A DNA stretch of 43,227 nt from Clostridia bacterium (lineage in GTDB: Bacteria; Bacillota; Clostridia; Oscillospirales; Butyricicoccaceae): positions 1 to 43,227 of the forward strand of contig JAFXDF010000062.1 of the NCBI GenBank assembly GCA_017521295.1, written 5' to 3'. Below the pieces are notes generated by a model. That model had not been told where the DNA came from. It did no database searches and saw only the letters and a program-made list of their open reading frames with translations. Every line of letters begins with the position of its first letter. Position 1 is the stretch's first letter. Below are positions 23,210 to 31,365 of this stretch, one piece after another. Both the position numbers and the translations under genes were made by a program.

Positions 23210-23590
23210 TTGGATAACAGTATCGTCAGACGGGGAGAGATCTATTACGCAGATCTCAGCCCGGTGGTGGGCAGCGAACAGGGTGGTATGCGGCCGGTAC
23301 TCATCGTCCAGAACGATGTGGGAAACCGCTACAGCCCCACGGTGATCGCCGCCGCCATCACTTCCCAGCAAAACAAAGCACGCCTGCCCACCCATATCGA
23401 GATCGAAGCACGAACATACGGCCTGTCCAAAAACTCGGTAGTGCTGCTGGAGCAGATGCGAACGCTGGATAAACGCCGATTGAGAGAAAGAATGGGCTGT
23501 TTGGACGAAAAGGCCATGCAGCGGGTGGATGGCGCCATCGCCATCAGCCTCGGCCTCCGGGCCGACCGGGACACCACAATGGAGGGATAA
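23210..23590 (+). CDS. mazF: MazF/EndoA (PemK-type) endoribonuclease toxin, no antitoxin seen
   Basis: A sequence-specific mRNA endonuclease of the MazF/NdoA family, about 126 residues. The blocks [43 protein letters not shown] and [14 protein letters not shown] are diagnostic, with the catalytic arginine in the first block and threonine in AAIT. I place the start at the TTG at 23210, 10 nt after GGAG; a GTG at 23201 is possible but is almost on top of it. The 150 nt upstream encode no MazE-like antitoxin in any frame I checked. That leader has short hairpins (CGGA-CTTG-TCCG; CCGCC/GGCGG) but matches no RNA family I know. Confidence 0.93.
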   Translation: MDNSIVRRGEIYYADLSPVVGSEQGGMRPVLIVQNDVGNRYSPTVIAAAITSQQNKARLPTHIEIEARTYGLSKNSVVLLEQMRTLDKRRLRERMGCLDEKAMQRVDGAIAISLGLRADRDTTMEG

Positions 23591-23592
23591 CG

Positions 23593-24189
23593 TTGAACAA
23601 CAAGAAATGGACGATTTGGCTGACCTGCGCTCTGGTCGCCGTTTTGATGGTGGCCGGTCTGGGCGTCATTGCCGCCGAATACGGCAGTCAGAGTGATCCC
23701 CTGGTCACTCTGAGCTACATAGAGCAAGTCCTGCTGCCCCAGGCCAAAAAGGATGTGGATCAGCAGGTGGAGGACTCCATGGAGGACTTTGAGGACCTGC
23801 TGAACGCCAAGAACAAGGATATTCAGAAGTATATCGACAAAAAGCTGCGCTCCTTTGCCTCCGGCGACGTGGATGAAGCCCTGGTGGAGGAGATCGCCGC
23901 CCTGATCCTGGAGGAGGGCGAGCCCTCTTCGGTGAGCAACGCCCCCTGGGCCGTGATCACCGTGCCGGCCGGCGCCACCGTGGTTTGTGAGCCGGGCGTT
24001 CAGGCGGTCCTTCGCAGCGGACAGGCCAGCAGCACCGCTGTGTTGGTAGATCTGAGCAACGGCGAGGATCTTACCGCGGGCAAGGCGCTGGCGCTCAACC
24101 ACATGTATGTCACCGACGCCTCCGGCGAGGGCTTTTTCACCGCCCAGGGCTGCACGGTGCTGATCTCCGGCGGCTATACCGTTCAGTAA
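23593..24189 (+). CDS. Membrane-anchored or secreted protein of unknown function
   Basis: A 198-residue protein I do not recognise. It starts with a TTG behind GGAGGG, 2 nt after the mazF stop, so it is co-translated with the toxin. An N-terminal membrane segment (about residues 8-27) is followed by an acidic helical region that may form a coiled coil (AKKDVDQQVEDSMEDFEDLLNAKN in part) and a beta-rich C-terminus (AVITVPAGATVVCEPG). It probably lies outside the membrane. A terminator follows. Confidence 0.8.
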   Translation: MNNKKWTIWLTCALVAVLMVAGLGVIAAEYGSQSDPLVTLSYIEQVLLPQAKKDVDQQVEDSMEDFEDLLNAKNKDIQKYIDKKLRSFASGDVDEALVEEIAALILEEGEPSSVSNAPWAVITVPAGATVVCEPGVQAVLRSGQASSTAVLVDLSNGEDLTAGKALALNHMYVTDASGEGFFTAQGCTVLISGGYTVQ

Positions 24190-24205
24190 AACCGAATCTT
24201 TTTGG

Positions 24206-24238
24206 CAGTACACGGGATTTCCCGTGTACTGTTTTTTT
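24206..24238 (+). terminator. Terminator after the mazF unit
   Basis: CAGTACACGGG (24206-24216) pairs with CCCGTGTACTG (24221-24231), followed by seven T residues. Confidence 0.95.
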
Positions 24239-24281
24239 ATTTCCATGCATAGGATATCCATGACGGAAACGGGGTGAGACA

Positions 24282-24827
24282 ATGGGAACTTGCGGCCTGT
24301 ATCTCGGCCGGCGTGAAGTAGGAGAGCTTGCATGGCATGGGCAGAACGGCCGCCTTACGGCGGTGTGCAGCTGCCCCTTTGAAGCCGGGATGATCTATCG
24401 TGTGGTACTGCAGACGGACAGGGGCGTGCATCGCCTTGGGGTGATGCTGCCCGAGGATCAGCGCTTTACGTTGCGCCGGGAACTCCCGGCAGGTATGCTG
24501 CCGCAGCGTGCCCATGTTGACCGAACAATGCCAGGGGAGGCGCATCTGCCGGGGCTGCCTCTGGCTTTTTCCGCGTTTTCCTGGGATGAAGAAGAGGAGG
24601 CCGCCCTGGACTGCACGGTAAAGGGCCAACTGCTGCGGGGCGACTGGATGGACACCTGTTATCTGTTGTTTCCGCTGGCTCCGGGCGGGCAATGCTGCGC
24701 GCCCCAGCTGCTGTGTATTGCCACGCAGTTGGAGCTTGAGGGCAGGCCCTACGGTCTGGTGTGCAGGCGGGATGGGCGGTATCTTCCGCTTTCAGACATG
24801 GTTCGCAGGGGCGATGTGCTATGGTAG
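24282..24827 (+). CDS. Hypothetical protein upstream of spoIIGA
   Basis: A 181-residue soluble protein I do not recognise. It has no signal peptide or membrane segment. The composition is beta-rich with several cysteines (CSCPFEAG, GQCCAPQLLC). GGGGTGAGAC lies before the ATG. It ends 15 nt before the spoIIGA start, so it is probably co-transcribed with the spoIIGA-sigE pair. A SigK-like -10 (CATAGGATA, 24248-24256) is present upstream but could be chance. Confidence 0.75.
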   Translation: MGTCGLYLGRREVGELAWHGQNGRLTAVCSCPFEAGMIYRVVLQTDRGVHRLGVMLPEDQRFTLRRELPAGMLPQRAHVDRTMPGEAHLPGLPLAFSAFSWDEEEEAALDCTVKGQLLRGDWMDTCYLLFPLAPGGQCCAPQLLCIATQLELEGRPYGLVCRRDGRYLPLSDMVRRGDVLW

Positions 24828-24842
24828 GTGAGGGGTGATTCC

Positions 24843-25697
24843 GTGCGGGTGGTTTATGTGGATACGCTGTTTTTTTTCAATCTGGCGGTGGATTATCTGC
24901 TGCTTTTGCTGACGGCCAGGCTGTCCGGGGTTTACCGCAGCCGCAGGCGCCTTGCCCTTGGAGCCGCAGTGGGAGCGCTGCTTGCGGTGGCGCTGTATTT
25001 CCCGCCCATGCCGGTTTTGCCCGGGCTGCTGCTGCGGGGCGGCACCTGTGTGCTGACGGTGTTTGCAGCCTTTGGGAAACAGCCCCGCCACCGGTTTCTT
25101 CATGTGTGCGGCACCTTTGTGCTGCTGACCCTGCTGCTGGCCGGGGCGGTTTTTGCTATCACGGTAGGCAGGACAGGGGAATTGCTGCAAAACGGCGTGT
25201 TATATCTTGATATATCAGGCGCTGTAATGCTGATTGGCTTTACGGCGATGTACCTGCTTTCCGGACTGGTCATGGGCAAGGGAAAGGCCCAGACGGGGCA
25301 GAGCCGGAAGGATATCCTGGTGGAAATGGCCTCCCGCCGGGTGCAGTTCCGGGCGCTGTGCGACAGCGGAAACCTGCTGCGGGACCCCATCAGCGGCCAA
25401 CGGGTACTGCTGGTGCAGAGCGACACCGCAGCCCGGTTGTTTGAGGGCCCGGGAGCGGCGCTGCTGCAAAATCTGGGGGAGCAGCCACCGGAAGAGCTGC
25501 TTCCCCAACTGCGCCGGTGCTGCAAGACAGCCTTTTGGCTGCTGCCGGTGCACACCGTCAACCGGGAAAGCATGATGATCGTCTTTCGCCCGGAAAAGAT
25601 GTGGATCGAGGGAAAGCTCACCGATGAATACTTGCTTGGACTGTCGCCATCGACGCTGGAGATCGGCGGCGATTGCCAGGCTTTGATAGGAGTGTAA
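24843..25697 (+). CDS. spoIIGA: Sigma-E processing peptidase SpoIIGA
   Basis: SpoIIGA is a membrane aspartic protease in the mother cell that removes the pro-sequence of SigE after a signal from the forespore. The 284-residue protein starts [28 protein letters not shown], with five membrane segments in the N-terminal half. The catalytic aspartate is D174 in [16 protein letters not shown]. The C-terminal domain is cytoplasmic. I use the GTG at 24843 because GAGGGGTG lies just upstream and [11 protein letters not shown] is the conserved beginning. sigE follows 5 nt after the stop. Confidence 0.95.
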   Translation: MRVVYVDTLFFFNLAVDYLLLLLTARLSGVYRSRRRLALGAAVGALLAVALYFPPMPVLPGLLLRGGTCVLTVFAAFGKQPRHRFLHVCGTFVLLTLLLAGAVFAITVGRTGELLQNGVLYLDISGAVMLIGFTAMYLLSGLVMGKGKAQTGQSRKDILVEMASRRVQFRALCDSGNLLRDPISGQRVLLVQSDTAARLFEGPGAALLQNLGEQPPEELLPQLRRCCKTAFWLLPVHTVNRESMMIVFRPEKMWIEGKLTDEYLLGLSPSTLEIGGDCQALIGV

Positions 25698-25702
25698 GAG
25701 GG

Positions 25703-26416
25703 ATGATTTGGAAACTGCAGCAGATTTTGCGTAAAATTTTACGGAAAGCAAATATACTTTACACTAATAATATTCACTACATAAACGGAGCCGACACCCT
25801 TCCGCCGCCCCTGGCTCCCGACGAGGAGCAGCGCATCCTGCAGAACTATGATGGCACCCAGCTTGCGGTGCGGCAGATCCTCATCGAGCACAATCTGCGG
25901 CTGGTGGTTTACATCGCCCGGAAGTTTGACAACACCGGCATCGGGCTGGAGGATCTGATCTCCATCGGCACCATCGGGCTCATCAAGGCGGTGAACACCT
26001 ACCGCAGCGACAAAAACACCAAACTGGCCACCTATGCTTCCCGGTGCATCGAAAACGAGATCCTGATGTACCTGCGAAAAAGCGTCAACCAGCGCACCGA
26101 GGTGTCCATCGACGAGCCGCTGAATACCGACTGGGACGGCAACGAACTACTGCTGTCCGATGTTCTGGGCACCGAGCCCGACTGCGTCATGCGGCCGGTG
26201 GAGGACGATGTGGAAAAACAGATCCTCTTCCGGGTGCTGACAAATCTCCCGGAACGGGAAAAAACCATCATTTCCCTGCGGTTCGGTCTGGCCGGCAGGG
26301 AGGAGATGACCCAAAAAGAGGTGGCCGACCTGCTGGGGATCTCCCAGTCCTATATTTCCCGGCTGGAAAAGCGCATCATCCAGCGGATGAAAAAGGAGAT
26401 GCTCCGGGCGCTGTAG
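25703..26416 (+). CDS. sigE: RNA polymerase sporulation sigma factor SigE (pro-form)
   Basis: The first mother-cell sigma factor. The 237-residue protein begins with a basic, amphipathic pro-sequence ([15 protein letters not shown]) leading to [19 protein letters not shown], equivalent to the YYIGGSEALPPPL cleavage region of B. subtilis pro-SigE. Region 2 ([36 protein letters not shown]) and region 4 ([29 protein letters not shown]) are intact. The ATG at 25703 is placed by the GGAG 10 nt upstream. sigG follows, as in Bacillus. Confidence 0.97.
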   Translation: MIWKLQQILRKILRKANILYTNNIHYINGADTLPPPLAPDEEQRILQNYDGTQLAVRQILIEHNLRLVVYIARKFDNTGIGLEDLISIGTIGLIKAVNTYRSDKNTKLATYASRCIENEILMYLRKSVNQRTEVSIDEPLNTDWDGNELLLSDVLGTEPDCVMRPVEDDVEKQILFRVLTNLPEREKTIISLRFGLAGREEMTQKEVADLLGISQSYISRLEKRIIQRMKKEMLRAL

Positions 26417-26460
26417 CCGCTTTTGGTCAGCATTTGGCGAACGAAGCCCGACTTGCTGCC

Positions 26461-26490
26461 GCATGAAGCTTTTTCCTCCTGGCAATACTG
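26461..26490 (+). promoter_or_regulatory. Candidate SigF/SigG promoter of sigG
   Basis: GCATG (26461-26465), 15 nt, then GGCAATACTG (26481-26490). The latter fits the SigF -10 pattern GGNNANAHTR at every position, and read as AATACTG with an 18-nt spacer it also fits SigG. sigG is driven by SigF and SigG in B. subtilis. Confidence 0.72.
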
Positions 26491-26520
26491 TTGTCAAACG
26501 AGGAAAAGCGAGGCATGTTC

Positions 26521-27294
26521 ATGCAAACAAAGGTTGAGATCTGCGGCATCAATACATCCAAACTGAAGGTTTTGCGCAATGAGGAGACCATGGCTCTCAT
26601 CCGCCGGGCTCAGGCGGGAGAGCGCCGGGCCAAGGACGAGGCGGTGATGGGCAATCTGCGGCTGGTGCTGTCGGTGGTACAGCGGTTTTCCAGCCGGGGT
26701 GAGCCCATGGACGACCTGTTTCAGGTGGGGGTCATCGGCCTTTTGAAGGCCATCGACAATTTTGACACCAATCAGCCGGTGAAGTTTTCCACCTATGGGG
26801 TGCCCATGATCATCGGGGAGATCCGCCGCTACCTCCGGGACGGCAGCCGGGTAAAGATCAGCCGCAGCATCCGGGACAACGCCTACCGGGCGCTGACCGC
26901 CAAGGAGCGGCTCACCGCCCTCAACCAGCGGGAGCCCACCATGGAGGAGATCGCCAAAGAGGTGGGCCTGCCCCGGGAAGAGGTGATCTTTGCTCTGGAC
27001 GCCATTGCCGACCCGGTGTCTTTGTACGAGCCGGTGTTCCAGGACGGTACCGACTCGGTCTGTGTCATGGACCAGGTCCGGGACGAGCGCAGCACCGATG
27101 ACAGCTGGCTGGACCAGATCGCCATGAAGCAGGCCATGGAGGCGCTGACGCCCCGGGAAAAGCGCATTCTGGCCCTGCGGTTTTACGACGGCAAGACCCA
27201 GGTGGAGGTCTCCGGCGAGGTGGGCATCAGCCAGGCCCAGGTCTCCCGGCTGGAAAAGGGCGTTCTGGACAAGATCAAGCGCTGTATGCGCTGA
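26521..27294 (+). CDS. sigG: RNA polymerase sporulation sigma factor SigG
   Basis: The late forespore sigma factor. The 257-residue protein starts QTKVEICGINTSKLKVLRNEE, closely matching the KVEICGVDTSKLPVLKNEE start of B. subtilis SigG. Regions 2 (NLRLVLSVVQRFSSRGEPMDDLFQVG), 3 (VSLYEPVFQDGTDSV) and 4 (ALRFYDGKTQVEVSGEVGISQAQVSRLEKG) are present. The start at 26521 is chosen for homology and for GCGAGG 7 nt upstream; an ATG 6 nt earlier is possible, but starts before 26490 would lie inside the promoter. Confidence 0.97.
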   Translation: MQTKVEICGINTSKLKVLRNEETMALIRRAQAGERRAKDEAVMGNLRLVLSVVQRFSSRGEPMDDLFQVGVIGLLKAIDNFDTNQPVKFSTYGVPMIIGEIRRYLRDGSRVKISRSIRDNAYRALTAKERLTALNQREPTMEEIAKEVGLPREEVIFALDAIADPVSLYEPVFQDGTDSVCVMDQVRDERSTDDSWLDQIAMKQAMEALTPREKRILALRFYDGKTQVEVSGEVGISQAQVSRLEKGVLDKIKRCMR

Positions 27295-27299
27295 ACCTC

Positions 27300-27328
27300 T
27301 TGCGAAACCGGCCGTTTTGCTCTACAAT
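27300..27328 (+). promoter_or_regulatory. Promoter of mnmM
   Basis: TTGCGA (27300-27305), 17 nt and TACAAT (27323-27328), beginning 6 nt after the sigG stop and 21 nt before the next start codon. Confidence 0.7.
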
Positions 27329-27349
27329 GGACTGCAGGAGTTGATTTGT

Positions 27350-27919
27350 ATGAGCAGACAATGGAACGCGCTGGGCGTTTCCCACCGATTTATCAAGCAG
27401 CACCTGCCCAAGGGCGGCTTTGCCATCGACGCCACCGCCGGCAACGGGGGAGACACCCTGATGCTGTGCGAAACGGTGGGCCAAGAGGGTCGGGTTTTGG
27501 CCATGGATATCCAGCAGCAGGCGGTGGAAAACACCCAAAAGCTGCTGACGGAAACCGGCTGGGCATCGGTTGCCCAGGTGGTGCAGGACAGCCATGCACG
27601 GATGGGACAGTATGCCCAACCGGAGAGCGCCGACTGCGTGGTGTTCAACTTCGGATGGCTGCCCGGCGGCGACCACAACATCTTCACTCGGAAGGAAAGC
27701 AGTCTGGAGGCCATTGAGCAGGGCCTTGCCTGTCTCAAACCCGGCGGCATCATGAGCCTGTGCGTCTATTACGGCCGCAACAACGGCTATGAGGAACGGG
27801 ACGCCATCTTGGCGTATGTCCGTGGGTTGGACCATCGCCGCTATACCGTGATGGTGGTGGACTTTGCCAACCGGATCAACGATCCGCCTATCCCAGTGTT
27901 CATCGTCAAAGAAGGATGA
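27350..27919 (+). CDS. mnmM: tRNA methyltransferase, MnmM (YtqB)-like
   Basis: A 189-residue class I SAM-dependent methyltransferase. The SAM motif is AIDATAGNGGDTL, followed by the acidic loop VLAMDIQQQAV. VVFNFGWLPGGDHNIFT and PGGIMSLCVYYGRN are typical of the YtqB family, which in B. subtilis acts as MnmM in making mnm5s2U at the tRNA wobble position. The ATG at 27350 has CAGGAG upstream. It stands between sigG and a bidirectional terminator, with its own promoter. Confidence 0.88.
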   Translation: MSRQWNALGVSHRFIKQHLPKGGFAIDATAGNGGDTLMLCETVGQEGRVLAMDIQQQAVENTQKLLTETGWASVAQVVQDSHARMGQYAQPESADCVVFNFGWLPGGDHNIFTRKESSLEAIEQGLACLKPGGIMSLCVYYGRNNGYEERDAILAYVRGLDHRRYTVMVVDFANRINDPPIPVFIVKEG

Positions 27920-27921
27920 GA

Positions 27922-27949
27922 AAAGCCCGTGTCATTTGACACGGGCTTT
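27922..27949. terminator. Bidirectional terminator
   Basis: AAAGCCCGTGTC (27922-27933) pairs with GACACGGGCTTT (27938-27949), with T-rich tails both ways. It separates mnmM from the converging membrane-protein gene. Confidence 0.9.
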
Positions 27950-27955
27950 GTTCTT

Positions 27956-28735
27956 TTAATCTTTTTCGGTTGGCTCTTCATTAGGTTCTTCTTCAAAGAT
28001 TTCCTGCATCGAAGGATAGGCGATACCGTAACAAAGCAGCAGACCGGAGGCCATCAGCAGGACAATGGTTGCCAGAGAAAAGCCGGGGATGTTAAAGATC
28101 TGCTGAGGCATCAGCAGGGCAGAGCAGCCCTCCTGTACCAGAAGGCATAGACCAATACTGCACATTGCCACACGGAAACGGGGATGAGGCTTTTCAAACC
28201 GGCCGGCCACCGCGGCGTAGAGGCTCAGCAGGGTCACCAGCAGCACGGCCATTTCATAGCCGAAGGTGGAAAGATAAGGATTGTCGCCGTTGCTGCGATA
28301 GAAGAGCAGCAGATAAAAGCTCAATGCAAAAATTGGGATAAGGGAATATACAGCAGCGGTCTTTCCGCTGTCCCGCAGGGGTAGGCGCAGCAGGGCAGCA
28401 ACGCCGGAAAAAGCGCAGAAAGCGGCTGTGATCATCCGCAGAGACATGGAGAGGTCCTGCTGCAGCAGGAAACAGACGGCCGACAGTAAAAACAGAAATC
28501 CGGCAGCGGCGATCAGGGCAAAGGAAATTTTATCGGGCTCGGCAGCCTTGAGCTGCAGCTTTTTACGGGTCTTTTCGGTGCCCAGCGCTGCCAGAACAAG
28601 CACAACGGCGGCCGCCAGAGCCACGAGGAACATCTCGGTGCCGGAAGTGGACTTTTGGCGGTGGATGGCCAGTACCAGACCGCACAAACCGGCAAGCAGG
28701 ATCTGCAGAGCCGAGATTTTATGATTGGTTTTCAT
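27956..28735 (-). CDS. Polytopic membrane protein of unknown function
   Basis: A 259-residue protein with about eight membrane segments (for example LQILLAGLCGLVLAIH, FLVALAAAVVLVLAALG, AVYSLIPIFALSFYLLLFY, TIVLLMASGLLLCYGIAY) and a short acidic cytoplasmic tail (EIFEEEPNEEPTEKD). I recognise no catalytic or transport motif. It diverges from spoIID across 110 nt, so a sporulation link is possible but unproved. Confidence 0.8.
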   Translation of the reverse strand: MKTNHKISALQILLAGLCGLVLAIHRQKSTSGTEMFLVALAAAVVLVLAALGTEKTRKKLQLKAAEPDKISFALIAAAGFLFLLSAVCFLLQQDLSMSLRMITAAFCAFSGVAALLRLPLRDSGKTAAVYSLIPIFALSFYLLLFYRSNGDNPYLSTFGYEMAVLLVTLLSLYAAVAGRFEKPHPRFRVAMCSIGLCLLVQEGCSALLMPQQIFNIPGFSLATIVLLMASGLLLCYGIAYPSMQEIFEEEPNEEPTEKD

Positions 28736-28845
28736 TTTTATCGCATCCTAACATAAATGACAGTTTTTCTTCGTATGATGGAACGAAGCAAGTCCATAGA
28801 TTATATTATCATAACATAAACCGCAAAAAAAGGGAATGATAAATC

Positions 28846-29868
28846 ATGAAGAAACTGTTGAAAATTGTGCTGCTGCTGAATATTTGCGCGGTGTTGTCAC
28901 CGCTTTTGACGGTGGGTTTTTCTGCCGAAGCTCCGGTGGAGCTGCCGGAACCCAATACTGCGGTTTCGGAAATTGGACTGACCCTGCCGGAGCGGACTTC
29001 TTACGATGAAACCACTTTGGTACGGCTTTGTGCCGAAGGCTCGGTCCGGGAGCTGCCGCTGAAAGATTATCTGGTGGGTGTTCTGGCCGCGGAAATGCCG
29101 GCCGGTTTTCCCGAAGAGGCGCTGAAGGCTCAGGCGGTGGCCGCACGCACTTATACCCTGTATAAAATGGCTCTGTACAGCGGACAAGCGGAGCTGCCCG
29201 CGGAGCACCAAGGGGCCGATCTGTGCGATGATCCGGGCCATTGCGAGGCTTTTGTGGATCTGACAGCACAGGCCGGAGCCCTGTGGGGAGATAGCGCGGA
29301 TATTTACCATCAGCGGCTGGAAACCGCGGTGGAGGATACCGACGGGATGATCCTGGTGTATGAGGAACAACCCATTGCGGCGGTATTTTGCGCCGCATCC
29401 ACCGAAAAAACCGAAAGTGCCGCCGATATCTGGGGCAGCGATCTGCCCTATCTGCAAAGTGTGGACAGCCCCGGCGGCAGCGACTGCAGCCGTTACGAGG
29501 GTACCGTCACCATAAAACAAAGTGATTTCCGGGACGCCATCCTCGCTATGGCTCCCGAGGCTGACTTTTCGGGCGCGCCGGGTACCTGGTTCCGGGATTC
29601 CCATCGGTCGGCCGCCGGCAGCGTTATCGACGTTCTGGTGGGGGAGGTGCGTCTTACCGGCAGCCAGGTGCGGCAGGCGGCGGGCCTGAACTCGGCCAAT
29701 TTCAAGGTCAAGGTGGACGGGGAGAACCTGGTGTTCACCACCTTGGGCTATGGCCACGGCGTGGGACTGAGCCAGTACGGCGCCCGGTATCTGGCCATGG
29801 ACGGACAAACCTACGATCAGATTCTGGCCCATTATTATCCCGGAACCCAGCTGCGTCTGGAGGGCTGA
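28846..29868 (+). CDS. spoIID: Stage II sporulation protein D
   Basis: SpoIID is a lytic transglycosylase that, with SpoIIM and SpoIIP, drives septal thinning and engulfment. The 340-residue protein has an N-terminal signal anchor (KKLLKIVLLLNICAVLSPLL), then the SpoIID/LytB domain: LKDYLVGVLAAEMPAGFPEEALKAQAVAARTY in shorter blocks, with the catalytic glutamate at E83, and the C-terminal GYGHGVGLSQYGARYLA and HYYPGT motifs. Upstream, CATAAACC (28814) with an ATA core at 28796 is a weak SigE-like arrangement. spoIIQ follows, behind its own promoter. Confidence 0.96.
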   Translation: MKKLLKIVLLLNICAVLSPLLTVGFSAEAPVELPEPNTAVSEIGLTLPERTSYDETTLVRLCAEGSVRELPLKDYLVGVLAAEMPAGFPEEALKAQAVAARTYTLYKMALYSGQAELPAEHQGADLCDDPGHCEAFVDLTAQAGALWGDSADIYHQRLETAVEDTDGMILVYEEQPIAAVFCAASTEKTESAADIWGSDLPYLQSVDSPGGSDCSRYEGTVTIKQSDFRDAILAMAPEADFSGAPGTWFRDSHRSAAGSVIDVLVGEVRLTGSQVRQAAGLNSANFKVKVDGENLVFTTLGYGHGVGLSQYGARYLAMDGQTYDQILAHYYPGTQLRLEG

Positions 29869-29870
29869 GT

Positions 29871-29900
29871 GCATAAACCCGCTGACCTTCGGCGATACTA
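29871..29900 (+). promoter_or_regulatory. Candidate SigF/SigG promoter of spoIIQ
   Basis: GCATA (29871-29875), 15 nt, then GGCGATACTA (29891-29900). Both boxes match SigF consensus (GYATA; GGNNANAHTR), with the same spacing as the sigG promoter at 26461. spoIIQ is a SigF gene in B. subtilis. Confidence 0.78.
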
Positions 29901-29918
29901 AGGCCGGAGGTGCACGAT

Positions 29919-30713
29919 ATGCAGAAAGGAAACTTTATTCAGCGCGCGCTGCAGTTTGCCGAAAGCAAGGGGTTTTACATGATCCTGGGACTCTGCGTGG
30001 TGGCAATCGGCGTTTCGACTTATGTTTTGTTTTTTACCGCGCCCCAGGAAAAGCCTGTTGAAGGGGAGCTGATCAATCAGCCGGCCACCGAGCCAAAGGT
30101 CAGCGCAGTCAATCCTGTTCCCGATGTCAAAGTGCCGCAGGAACAACCCACGCAGCCTGCGGCCCCGGAGAAGCCTACCGAGCCGGAACATTCGGTAAGC
30201 GATGTGCCGCCGGCTCAGACACCGGTGACAGAGCCCAAGCCGGTGGTTAAAACCGAACCGCCTTCCAACGCCGTACAGGTCAGCGGCAATACCAAGGTGA
30301 AAACCCCGGTCTTCACCTATCCCGTCAAGGAGAGCCAGGTCCAGCGGGAATACTCCGGTGAAGCGCTGGTGTTTGACCCTACCATGGGTGACTGGCGCAC
30401 ACACGGCGGTACCGACTTTGCCTGTGACGAGGGCGATGAAGTGCTGGCCGTTCTGGACGGCGTGGTGGCAGAAATCTATGCGGATGCCATGATGGGCCAG
30501 TGCCTGCGCATTGACCACGGGGCACAGCTGGAGAGCCTCTACTGCGGTGTTCTGCCCCAGGATGGGATCAAGGTGGGAACAAAGGTAGCCGCCGGGCAGA
30601 CCATTGGCCGGGTAGGTGACGATGTTCTGGCCGAAAGCGCCCAGGAATGTCACCTGCATCTGGAGATGACCGAAGAGGGCGTTGCAGTGGATCCCCTAAG
30701 CGTTCTGAAATGA
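29919..30713 (+). CDS. spoIIQ: SpoIIQ-like forespore M23 (LytM) protein
   Basis: SpoIIQ sits in the forespore membrane and pairs with mother-cell SpoIIIAH during engulfment and channel assembly. The 264-residue protein has a short cytoplasmic start, one membrane segment (about residues 19-40), a Pro/Glu-rich linker and a C-terminal LytM domain. H162 and D166 in THGGTDFA and H245/H247 in CHLHLEM make a complete zinc site, whereas B. subtilis SpoIIQ is degenerate. The start is the ATG at 29919, 8 nt after GGAGG. Gene order after spoIID and a SigF-type promoter support the assignment. Confidence 0.9.
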   Translation: MQKGNFIQRALQFAESKGFYMILGLCVVAIGVSTYVLFFTAPQEKPVEGELINQPATEPKVSAVNPVPDVKVPQEQPTQPAAPEKPTEPEHSVSDVPPAQTPVTEPKPVVKTEPPSNAVQVSGNTKVKTPVFTYPVKESQVQREYSGEALVFDPTMGDWRTHGGTDFACDEGDEVLAVLDGVVAEIYADAMMGQCLRIDHGAQLESLYCGVLPQDGIKVGTKVAAGQTIGRVGDDVLAESAQECHLHLEMTEEGVAVDPLSVLK

Positions 30714-30716
30714 CAA

Positions 30717-30749
30717 AAAAGTCAGCTCGATCGAGCTGACTTTTCTTTT
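30717..30749. terminator. Bidirectional terminator after spoIIQ
   Basis: A 28-nt perfect palindrome (30717-30744; arms AAAAGTCAGCTCGA and its complement) with T-rich tails in both directions, between converging spoIIQ and the DUF3841 gene. Confidence 0.88.
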
Positions 30750-31351
30750 TAGTAGGGGAGCCCCTCCAGGCTTTCGCCAGGGCGGACGATCTGTCGGATC
30801 CACTCCTTGCGGATCTCCCAAATGTTGCCGCAGACATTGAAGATGGTCCAGTTGTCGATCTGGAAAACCCGCTTCCAGCTTTCCCGGATGCGCTCCATCT
30901 CCTGGGGGTACATCCCTTTGTAGCGGCCCTGAAAAAACTCGAAGCCGTTCTGCACGCCCAGAGCTTTCAGATGTTTCTTATATGCCTCCCGGTCGGCTTC
31001 GTTGGCAGGAATATAGATGCGGTTGAGCACATAATCCCATTTGCCCTCGTCGAAATAAATGACTTGCGCCTTTGGCACTTCCAACACATAAACCACCGTG
31101 CCTGGAATGGGCTTGAGGCAGTTGTTGGCGCTGATGGAGCACCAGATGGAAGCGCTCACATCCTCCGGCTTGGGGACCCGTTTGGCGGCCTCCTGTGTAA
31201 ACCAGTCGTAGCTTTCCAGGTAGTGTTCGGCCATATCACCGAAGTGCAGCCGTACATAGGCCCGTTGATTGATGATGCGGCCATCCCGCTCCAACTGGGC
31301 CAGGGTCTTGTCGTTCTGACGGGTGTATAGCTTTACAGTGCCGTTGTCCAA
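30749..31351 (-). CDS. DUF3841 domain protein
   Basis: A protein of about 200 residues matching the DUF3841 pattern: VKLYTRQ near the start, YDWFTQEAAKRV, WCSIS...KPIPGTVVYVLEVPKAQVIYFDEGKWDYVLNRIYIP in shorter pieces. Its function is unknown. I start it at the TTG at 31351 because AAGGAG lies 8 nt upstream and the family begins near there; an open frame continues further upstream but only as a shadow of the phosphatase gene. It follows the phosphatase by 14 nt and is the last gene of the murC unit. Confidence 0.85.
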   Translation of the reverse strand: MDNGTVKLYTRQNDKTLAQLERDGRIINQRAYVRLHFGDMAEHYLESYDWFTQEAAKRVPKPEDVSASIWCSISANNCLKPIPGTVVYVLEVPKAQVIYFDEGKWDYVLNRIYIPANEADREAYKKHLKALGVQNGFEFFQGRYKGMYPQEMERIRESWKRVFQIDNWTIFNVCGNIWEIRKEWIRQIVRPGESLEGLPY

Positions 31352-31365
31352 AGGGAAAACTCCTT

